Shown here piece by piece: positions 1-4,683 of a stretch of DNA of 5,396 nt (positions are counted from its first letter, which is position 1; each line of letters begins with the position of its first letter). Position numbers and translations under genes: made by a program. The notes beneath the pieces were generated by a model. It saw only the letters and a list, made by a program, of their open reading frames with translations. It ran no database searches and was not told the origin of the DNA. The stretch is from CBFHSD01 sp965658375. Its GTDB lineage: Bacteria > Bacteroidota > Bacteroidia > Flavobacteriales_G > Salibacteraceae. The DNA is taken from assembly GCA_965658375.1 (NCBI GenBank), contig CBFHSD010000095.1, positions 1 through 5,396 of the forward strand, given 5' to 3'.

Positions 1-1042
1 TCCGTTTGTTATTCGCCTCAAAGTGCCACGCAATGAAGAAGTGCGCTTTCATGATGAAATTAGAGGGTGGGTTGTAGTCAACTCATCGAACATTGACGAT
101 AAGGTTTTGTACAAGTCAGATGGCATGCCCACCTATCACTTAGCCAACATAGTTGATGATCATTTGATGGAAATCACACATGTTATTCGTGGTGAAGAAT
201 GGTTGCCATCTGCCCCGCTGCACATTCTACTTTACAAAGCCTTTGGTTGGGAAGCTCCAAAATTCGCTCACCTTCCATTGATTCTACGTCCTGATGGAAA
301 TGGTAAATTAAGCAAGCGTGATGGAGACCGACTTGGTTTTCCTGTTTTTCCATTGAACTGGACCGACCCAACTACAAAAGAGCAGTCAAGTGGATACCGC
401 GAACGAGGGTATTTCCCAGAAGCTTTTGTAAATATGCTCTCATTCCTAGGGTGGAATCCAGGAACAAGCCAAGAGCTTTTTTCTATGGAAGAACTCATTG
501 AAGCATTTTCTCTTGAACGGGTTGGTAAAGCGGGAGCCAAATTTGATGCTGAAAAAACCAAATGGTTCAACCAGCAGTACTTGCGCATGCAAAACAATGA
601 AGCCCTTGCCCAACTGGTATTTGAAAAGGCTCAAGCAAAAGACACTTCTATCAGCTTAAAGACACTCTCTCAGATTTGCGGATTAATGAAAGAACGGGCT
701 TATTTTCCAGATGATCTTATTGCAGACGGAGACTATTTCTTCAGCGCGCCAACGTCATTTGACGAAAAAACCGTGAAGAAAAAATGGAAAGAGGAAACCC
801 CAAGCATTATGCTTGATATCAAAACTAGGTTCGCTGAAACAGATTTTTCTGCAGAGGCCCTAGAAACTGCCTTCAAAGCTTACTTAGAAGAAAAAGAGAT
901 TGGTTTTGGAAAAGTAGGACCAGGTCTAAGGCTCTGTATTACAGGCTTGGGAATGGGTCCATCGCTATTTCATATCTGTTCTATCTTAGGAAAAGACGAA
1001 ACACTGCAGCGTATTGATGCTGCCCTAGAGCAATTGAGCTAA
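1..1042 (+). CDS. gltX: Glutamyl-tRNA synthetase, C-terminal part (5' end outside window)
   Basis: This class I aminoacyl-tRNA synthetase attaches glutamate to tRNA-Glu in the cytoplasm. The reading frame is open from base 2 and encodes 346 residues before TAA at 1040-1042. The family is about 500 residues long, so the N-terminal Rossmann half with the HIGH motif lies upstream. Visible signatures are RLKVP near the left edge, VDDHLMEITHVIRGEEW (about 152-202), and KLSKR (305-319), which is the class I KMSKS loop. Right after KLSKR an insert of about 25 residues (DRLGFPVFPLNWTDP..., ending near SSGYRERGYFPEAF) precedes the LGWNPG segment; from memory this insert is typical of Bacteroidota GltX. 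The rest is the helical anticodon-binding domain. A GTG at 23 is an internal valine, not the start. The stop overlaps the folB start by one base, which suggests translational coupling. Identification is firm; whether it also charges tRNA-Gln cannot be judged here. Confidence 0.96.
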   Translation, partial: PFVIRLKVPRNEEVRFHDEIRGWVVVNSSNIDDKVLYKSDGMPTYHLANIVDDHLMEITHVIRGEEWLPSAPLHILLYKAFGWEAPKFAHLPLILRPDGNGKLSKRDGDRLGFPVFPLNWTDPTTKEQSSGYRERGYFPEAFVNMLSFLGWNPGTSQELFSMEELIEAFSLERVGKAGAKFDAEKTKWFNQQYLRMQNNEALAQLVFEKAQAKDTSISLKTLSQICGLMKERAYFPDDLIADGDYFFSAPTSFDEKTVKKKWKEETPSIMLDIKTRFAETDFSAEALETAFKAYLEEKEIGFGKVGPGLRLCITGLGMGPSLFHICSILGKDETLQRIDAALEQLS

Positions 1043-1401
1043 TGCAACAAATTCATGTCAAAGGGATTAAGAGTTATGCCTTCCATGGCTGTATCCCTGA
1101 AGAGCGCAAGGCAGGTGGTTGGTTCGAAACCAATGTTATTATAGAAGGTGACTTTAGAGCGGCCATGCAATCAGATCAACTTACTGATGCAGTTGACTAT
1201 GTTACAGTGAGCGACATTTGTCAAGAAGCCATGAAAGTGCCTTCTCATCTTATAGAACATGTTGGCCAACGTATTGAGCTGAAGCTCGCAGAAACCTTCC
1301 CTTCTGTTTCACGCATCACTGTAGAAATCATCAAGCACAGGGCACCCATTGAAAATGACACAGCAGATGTGAGATTCGTGACTACTTACACGCATCGTTA
1401 A
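1042..1401 (+). CDS. folB: Dihydroneopterin aldolase
   Basis: FolB converts 7,8-dihydroneopterin to 6-hydroxymethyl-dihydropterin and glycolaldehyde in cytoplasmic folate synthesis. The 119-residue product matches the family length of about 120. Visible family signatures are G-I-K-S-Y-A-F-H-G (8-16), the EE pair at 20-21, VDYVTV (51-56), LIEHVGQRI (70-78) and the C-terminal IIKHRAP (96-102). By alignment with the S. aureus enzyme (Glu22, Tyr54, Glu74, Lys100), the active-site residues should be Glu21, Tyr53, Glu72 and Lys98; all are present, so the enzyme looks intact. Its ATG shares one base with the gltX stop (TAATG), so it is probably translated by re-initiation from that transcript. No clear terminator follows; only a weak AT hairpin (1406-1419) separates it from tRNA-Cys. 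FolX-type epimerases share the fold, but the residues and length fit FolB well. Confidence 0.93.
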   Translation: MQQIHVKGIKSYAFHGCIPEERKAGGWFETNVIIEGDFRAAMQSDQLTDAVDYVTVSDICQEAMKVPSHLIEHVGQRIELKLAETFPSVSRITVEIIKHRAPIENDTADVRFVTTYTHR

Positions 1402-1412
1402 CTCAAAAATCT

Positions 1413-1420
1413 TAATTTTG
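1413..1420 (+). promoter_or_regulatory. Candidate promoter -7 element for tRNA-Cys
   Basis: TAATTTTG is an exact match to the Bacteroidota -7 consensus TAnnTTTG. It lies 17 bases before the first tRNA base, which would give a start near 1426 and a short leader of about 11 bases, as expected for a tRNA gene. No TTG is visible at the usual -33 distance, so support rests on the -7 box and its position. It would let the tRNA be transcribed independently of gltX-folB. Confidence 0.45.
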
Positions 1421-1437
1421 CCATCCTTTCAAGAAAA

Positions 1438-1508
1438 GGTGCTATGGCCGAGTGGCTAGGCAGAGGTCTGCAAAACCTCGTACATCGGTTCGAATCCGGT
1501 TAGCACCT
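1438..1508 (+). tRNA. tRNA-Cys, anticodon GCA
   Basis: The 71-base sequence folds into a complete cloverleaf. The acceptor stem is GGTGCTA (1438-1444) with TAGCACC (1501-1507), seven perfect pairs. The D stem is GCC/GGC (1447-1449, 1459-1461). The anticodon stem is GAGGT/ACCTC (1463-1467, 1475-1479) around the loop CTGCAAA, giving anticodon GCA at 1470-1472. The variable loop has four bases, and the T arm (1484-1500) has the loop TTCGAAT and one T-G wobble pair. The discriminator base is T1508, the U73 identity element used by cysteinyl-tRNA synthetase. The 3' CCA is not encoded (TCA follows the stem), so it must be added by CCA-adding enzyme. It reads codons UGC and UGU. Confidence 0.97.
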
Positions 1509-1509
1509 C

Positions 1510-1544
1510 AAAAAAACCCTTTCTATCACGGAAAGGGTTTTTTT
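1510..1544 (+). terminator. Rho-independent terminator behind tRNA-Cys
   Basis: AAAAAAACCCTTTC (1510-1523) and GAAAGGGTTTTTTT (1531-1544) form a perfect 14-bp inverted repeat around a 7-base loop. The core is CCCTTTC/GAAAGGG, with a T tract on the + strand and a matching A tract upstream, so it could act in both directions. It begins two bases after the tRNA discriminator base, so it probably ends the tRNA transcript and may help define its 3' trailer. It lies only 27 bases before the next start codon. Confidence 0.88.
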
Positions 1545-1571
1545 ATTTCTAACGCTACGAACAAAGATCAT

Positions 1572-2135
1572 ATGATTCCACAAGGGATAAACCAAGAAGC
1601 TTACTACAAACTCTTCACAGAAGAATTTCTTTCATCCAGAGAAGAAACTGCATTTGACAAATACACCCGACTCAACATCAAACGATCTGAGCGTTGGTTC
1701 AAGCGATTAAAGCTTGAAGAAGAAGTGGAAACATACTTCGGCAGTATCAATACGGCAGAAAAGTGGGTAATCATCTCAGAACCTTGGTGTGGAGATGCCT
1801 CACACAGCTTACCTGTAATCCAACAATTGGCCGATTGTAATCCTAGGATTGAAACAACTTACGTCTTGAGAGATGAAAACAAGGAGTATATGAATCAGTT
1901 TCTAACCAATGGTGGGATGTCTATTCCTATTATCAACGTTTACAATGCGCAAAATGAACTTCAATTTTCTTGGGGACCACGACCTAGCAAATTGCAAGCA
2001 CTTTTTCTCTCTAACAAGGAGAAGGGGATTAGCAAAGATGAAAGCACCTTCCAACTTCAAACTTGGTATAACAAAGACAAAGGTCAAAGCACCGTTGCTG
2101 AGTTCACTGCAAAGCACAAAAAAAGCCGCATGTAA
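1572..2135 (+). CDS. Thioredoxin-fold family protein with single-cysteine WCGD site
   Basis: The 187-residue product resembles the Thioredoxin_9-type family (cytoplasmic thioredoxin-like proteins common in Bacteroidota and Firmicutes), whose exact function is not established. The N-terminal 60 residues are helical and charged. The thioredoxin core then shows a strand WVIISEPWCGD with W72-C73-G74-D75 at the active-site position, RDEN (100-103), GGMSIP (114-119) with the likely cis-proline P119, and WGPRP (134-138). The classical CxxC is reduced to one cysteine, so disulfide exchange by the usual two-cysteine mechanism is not possible at this site; C89 is the only other cysteine. There is no signal peptide or membrane segment, so it should be cytoplasmic. 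I chose ATG 1572 because the frame upstream runs through the terminator and into the tRNA. No Shine-Dalgarno is seen. It sits 27 bases behind the tRNA terminator and no own promoter is obvious. A redox or thiol-binding role is inference. Confidence 0.82.
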   Translation: MIPQGINQEAYYKLFTEEFLSSREETAFDKYTRLNIKRSERWFKRLKLEEEVETYFGSINTAEKWVIISEPWCGDASHSLPVIQQLADCNPRIETTYVLRDENKEYMNQFLTNGGMSIPIINVYNAQNELQFSWGPRPSKLQALFLSNKEKGISKDESTFQLQTWYNKDKGQSTVAEFTAKHKKSRM

Positions 2136-2148
2136 CACATGCAGCTTT
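2118..2148 (-). terminator. Terminator hairpin between convergent genes
   Basis: AAAGCCGCATGT (2122-2133) pairs with ACATGCAGCTTT (2137-2148) with a single C-A mismatch and a three-base loop. Read on the minus strand, the stem is followed by seven Ts (complement of 2118-2124), a good terminator for the small membrane protein gene. On the + strand only the weaker tract ATTTCTTTT follows, so termination of the thioredoxin-like gene here is less certain. The upstream arm lies in the last codons of the thioredoxin-like gene, and that gene's stop codon falls at the loop. Confidence 0.7.
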
Positions 2149-2167
2149 CATTAGATTTCTTTTGGAA

Positions 2168-2353
2168 TTAGGCTGATTTTTTTGCGCTTCCTTTAGAAAC
2201 GTAAATGGCACCAACAGACATACCCACTAATGTGAGTACAAACCATACCAATGTTGCCATTCCTGGTTGACCTAAAGTTAAAAAAGCCATGTTGAAAGGT
2301 CCTAATAATGTGACCAACCAAACAACCATACCTATAATGCTTTGCTTACTCAT
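2168..2353 (-). CDS. Small two-helix membrane protein of unknown function
   Basis: This 61-residue product is not one I recognise. It has a short N-terminus (MSKQS), a first hydrophobic segment at about residues 6-27, a short turn with LGQPGM (27-32), a second hydrophobic segment at about 32-51, and a positively charged tail (SKGSAKKSA). This fits a helical hairpin in the inner membrane with both ends in the cytoplasm. ATG at 2351-2353 is the natural start, and TAA is at 2168-2170. Support that it is real: a strong minus-strand terminator lies 20 bases past the stop, it occupies an otherwise empty interval, and its hydrophobic pattern is coherent. It is convergent with the thioredoxin-like gene and divergent from the NdpA-like gene. 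No catalytic residue or cysteine is seen. It might resemble generic small membrane proteins annotated as hypothetical in flavobacteria. Confidence 0.7.
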   Translation of the reverse strand: MSKQSIIGMVVWLVTLLGPFNMAFLTLGQPGMATLVWFVLTLVGMSVGAIYVSKGSAKKSA

Positions 2354-2357
2354 TCGG

Positions 2358-2401
2358 ATTCAATTTGAATGCAAATTAAATACTTCAATCAAAATATTGA
2401 A
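2358..2401. repeat. Pair of inverted repeats with shared TTCAA half-sites
   Basis: Two inverted repeats lie in the divergent intergenic region. The first is ATTCAA-T-TTGAAT (2358-2370), a perfect 13-base palindrome around one central base. The second is TTCAAT-N6-ATTGAA (2384-2401), perfect in both arms. Both use the half-site TTCAA/TTGAA, and their centres are about 28 bases apart, close to three helical turns. They flank the weak minus-strand promoter candidate, so they could be operator sites for one regulator. No regulator gene is in the window, and the DNA here is AT-rich, so this remains inference. Confidence 0.35.
2372..2379 (-). promoter_or_regulatory. Weak candidate -7 element for the small membrane protein gene
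   Basis: On the minus strand this reads TTAATTTG, matching five of six defined bases of the Bacteroidota TAnnTTTG element. It lies 18 bases before the ATG, which would give a leader of about 12 bases. A TTG is present upstream on the minus strand but about 23 bases away, longer than the usual spacing of about 19. In AT-rich DNA this could arise by chance. Confidence 0.25.
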
Positions 2402-2453
2402 ACAATTCCTTTCGAAATGTTGGTCTAAGCTTTACCACAAGCACTTAATTCGC

Positions 2454-2461
2454 GATTTTTG
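2454..2461 (+). promoter_or_regulatory. Weak candidate -7 element for the NdpA-like gene
   Basis: GATTTTTG matches five of six defined bases of TAnnTTTG and ends 16 bases before the ATG at 2478. TTTACC around 2431-2436 lies near the -33 distance but is not a TTG. It is the best candidate in the 124-base gap for + strand transcription, with weak support. Confidence 0.22.
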
Positions 2462-2477
2462 TGCCTAAATCATCCTT

Positions 2478-3518
2478 ATGTTCGACTATAACGCAGCGGA
2501 AATCACTCAATACACCCTTCATTTTGTAGGTACTAAAATTTTGGACGAACCCATGGTTCACTCTACTCAACATTCTGATGACCCATTAAATCCCTTCTCA
2601 TTGAAAATTAAAAACCACTTGCTCAAGCCAATGACTAGAGCAAAAGGTTCTTATAAACTATCTACAGAAGGTTTGGTTTATGAAGAGGTTTTTGCGTTTC
2701 ACATACAGGAGAAAGGCTTTCAATCTTTAGCGCAAGGTCTTTCAACTCATTTGTACAACCAATCAGAACATCCGCACATCAAAAGCGGTGAATGTTTCAT
2801 TTGCCATTTTACAGATTTGGTATTGGATGGAGAAATTTGCGATGCCATTGGCATATTCAAACTGGAACGTAAAGAGGAGTTTCTAAGCTTTGACCACTCT
2901 AATAATGCACTCAAAAGCAGCTACCAAAAAGGAATCCCGTTTCAAAAAATTGACAAAGGTTGCTTGGTGTTTCTTACTGAAGAAGAAACAGGTTTTCGCG
3001 CAGTAAACATAGACGCCAACAACTACGATACGCAGTATTGGCAAGTAGATTTTTTAGGCCTAAAAGCAGATATTACACCAGCTACACATACCCAACAAGT
3101 AGTGAGTATGGTAGAAGATTTTGCCAAGGAGGTTATGGCCCCAAACTTTGATAAAAAACAGCAAACCGACTTTATTGCAGACGCGGTGAAATTTATGGAG
3201 GCCAAGCCTGCATTCAAATTCGAACAGTTTGTAGAGGATGTTGTTAAGGAACCTGAGTTAAAACAGGAGTTTGATCAGTTTAAAACTGAATTCTCTGAAC
3301 GCAGTTTTATTCCAATGCCTGAAGAATTTGAAATAAATGAACAGGCCTTTGAGAAGGAGAAAAAGAAATTAAAGAGTCTTATTAAACTTGACACCCATAT
3401 TCAAATCAAAATAGATTATGACGATGTTCAAGAAGGATCTCAATACTTAGTAAAGGGTTTTGACGAAGAAAAAGGCATGCACTTTTACACCATCTATTTT
3501 AACGAAGAAATGAACTAA
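2478..3518 (+). CDS. Nucleoid-associated protein, NdpA/YejK (NA37) family
   Basis: The 346-residue product looks like the 37-kDa nucleoid-associated protein family; E. coli YejK/NdpA is about 335 residues. Members are cytoplasmic and associate with the nucleoid, but their precise role is poorly known. Family-like segments, from memory of Bacteroidota members, are GECFICHFTDLVLDGE (104-119), AIGIFKLERKEEFL (123-136), KIDKGCLVFLTEE (157-169), YWQVDFLGL (187-195), and the strand-rich end from about residue 306, where IQIKIDYDD precedes MHFYTIYFNEE. Residues 215-300 are rich in Glu and Lys and probably helical. There is no signal peptide or membrane segment. ATG 2478 is the only sensible start; no Shine-Dalgarno is visible. 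It is divergent from the small membrane protein gene and ends 18 bases before the efflux adaptor, with no terminator between, so it may be first in that transcript. I assign the family fairly confidently, without a gene symbol because orthology to yejK is uncertain. Confidence 0.78.
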   Translation: MFDYNAAEITQYTLHFVGTKILDEPMVHSTQHSDDPLNPFSLKIKNHLLKPMTRAKGSYKLSTEGLVYEEVFAFHIQEKGFQSLAQGLSTHLYNQSEHPHIKSGECFICHFTDLVLDGEICDAIGIFKLERKEEFLSFDHSNNALKSSYQKGIPFQKIDKGCLVFLTEEETGFRAVNIDANNYDTQYWQVDFLGLKADITPATHTQQVVSMVEDFAKEVMAPNFDKKQQTDFIADAVKFMEAKPAFKFEQFVEDVVKEPELKQEFDQFKTEFSERSFIPMPEEFEINEQAFEKEKKKLKSLIKLDTHIQIKIDYDDVQEGSQYLVKGFDEEKGMHFYTIYFNEEMN

Positions 3519-3536
3519 TTGCCAAAAAAGACAACT

Positions 3537-4673
3537 ATGGAATCAACACATCAGGCGAACCAAAACATGGCGAAAAGACAAGGAATTATTGTACTGATTC
3601 TAACTCTTATCATGTTTGGGCTTATCTGGAAACTGACCTCTGGAGATGAAAAAGTAGAGAAACCGAAAGCACAAAAAAGCAGTCTGAAATATGTGAAGAC
3701 TGTAGCCGTAGAAAACTCCACTTTGCCTATTAAAGTGTACAGCTACGGAAGAGTTATTTCAGAAAGATCTGTAAGCATCTCAAGCGAAGTACAGGGAAAA
3801 CTCCTCTTGGGTTCCATCCCCCTTAAATCTGGAGCTTCTTTCAAAAAAGGAGAATTGATTGCCAAAGTATACGACACAGATGCCAAATTGAGCTTGAACG
3901 CAAGAAGAGCACAGTTCATCAATTTAATGGCCTTATCTATGGCTGATATTCGTGTGGATTACCCAGATTCATTTCAAAAATGGAACACCTTTTTTGAATC
4001 GATTGACGTAGAGAAAGCATTGCCTTCTTTACCAGAGGACATGAGCTCTAAAGAGAAAACTTTTCTCGCTACAAAAAATGTTTTGGCAGAATACTACGGC
4101 ATCAAAAGCGATGAAGAAAAACTGAAAAAATACAGGATTACCGCTCCTTTTTCTGGATCCATCTCTTCGGTTCAAGTAGAGGCTGGGTCTAGCGTAAATC
4201 CCGGTTCACCCATATGTACCATTATTCAAAACAGTGCATTAGAGGTACAAATTCCCGTGGCGTTAAACGAGATCAAACTCATTGGTAAAAACTCACCGGT
4301 TTACTTAATCCATCAAGGTGACACGCTTGATGCCAAGATGGAGCGCATCTCTTCTCATGTGAACGCCAATACACAAACCATAGACGTGTTCGCCAGTATT
4401 ACCCAAGAAAAGGAAACCATTTATGATGGAATGTACTTTGATGCAGAAATCTATGGGGGAGATCAAGAAGGAGTGTTTGAACTGAGCAGACGCGCTTTGG
4501 TGGATGAAAATTATGTTTATACACTAAAAGACAGTGGTTTAGTAAAAACCCCCATTCAAATTTTAAAAACCAATATGAATGATGTAATTATTAAAGACTT
4601 ACCAAACGGACTTGTCATTGTAAATGAACCTATCACCCTTGTGAGTTCTTCTTACAAATACGTAGCACTGTAA
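3537..4673 (+). CDS. RND efflux periplasmic adaptor (membrane fusion protein, HlyD/AcrA family)
   Basis: This 378-residue protein should bridge the inner-membrane RND pump and an outer-membrane channel. One N-terminal membrane segment (about 16-31) anchors it; there is no lipobox cysteine, so it is not an AcrA-type lipoprotein. The barrel-sandwich (lipoyl-like) halves are at about 78-112 (SISSEVQGKL...KKGELIAKV) and 199-231 (YRITAPFSGSISSVQVEAG...PICTI). Between them, the hairpin region (about 115-198) is not a plain coiled coil: it contains an aromatic stretch with DIRVDYPDSFQKWNTFF (137-153). A beta-barrel (about 235-306, with YDGMYFDAEI at its end) and a membrane-proximal domain (about 310-378) follow. 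I prefer ATG 3537 behind an A-rich leader; TTG 3519 (right after the upstream stop) and ATG 3567 are in-frame alternatives. The pump gene begins 10 bases downstream, which supports the role. The substrate cannot be told from sequence. Confidence 0.92.
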   Translation: MESTHQANQNMAKRQGIIVLILTLIMFGLIWKLTSGDEKVEKPKAQKSSLKYVKTVAVENSTLPIKVYSYGRVISERSVSISSEVQGKLLLGSIPLKSGASFKKGELIAKVYDTDAKLSLNARRAQFINLMALSMADIRVDYPDSFQKWNTFFESIDVEKALPSLPEDMSSKEKTFLATKNVLAEYYGIKSDEEKLKKYRITAPFSGSISSVQVEAGSSVNPGSPICTIIQNSALEVQIPVALNEIKLIGKNSPVYLIHQGDTLDAKMERISSHVNANTQTIDVFASITQEKETIYDGMYFDAEIYGGDQEGVFELSRRALVDENYVYTLKDSGLVKTPIQILKTNMNDVIIKDLPNGLVIVNEPITLVSSSYKYVAL

Positions 4674-4683
4674 TCCAAAGAGC

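Noticed and set aside
23..25. GTG as a start codon for gltX
   Set aside because: The frame is open upstream to the window edge and the residues before it (VIRLK) match GltX, so this is an internal valine of a truncated gene.
183..634. Three overlapping minus-strand frames opposite gltX
   Set aside because: Antisense to a conserved synthetase; the translations show no coherent domain and overlap one another.
1406..1419. AAAAT-CTTA-ATTTT hairpin as a folB terminator
   Set aside because: Five AT pairs only, with no T tract after it; better explained by overlap with the candidate tRNA promoter element.
1452..1571. In-frame 40-codon upstream extension of the thioredoxin-like gene starting at a GTG
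   Set aside because: It runs through the tRNA-Cys cloverleaf and the terminator hairpin, and its residues look like translated tRNA. ATG 1572 is the sensible start.
1902..2138. 78-codon minus-strand frame opposite the thioredoxin-like gene
   Set aside because: Antisense shadow of a real gene, with no own signals.
1909..2154. 81-codon + strand frame inside the thioredoxin-like gene
   Set aside because: It lies almost wholly within a well-supported gene in another frame and shows no recognisable domain.
2410..2417. TTTCGAAA palindrome as an operator
   Set aside because: Eight bases and isolated; no second copy nearby, so chance is sufficient.
3023..3217. 64-codon minus-strand frame opposite the NdpA-like gene
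   Set aside because: Antisense shadow; Cys- and Ser-rich composition without a family pattern.
3519..3536. TTG start for the efflux adaptor
   Set aside because: TTG directly follows the upstream stop and adds only six residues; ATG 3537 behind an A-rich leader is more likely. Not fully excluded.
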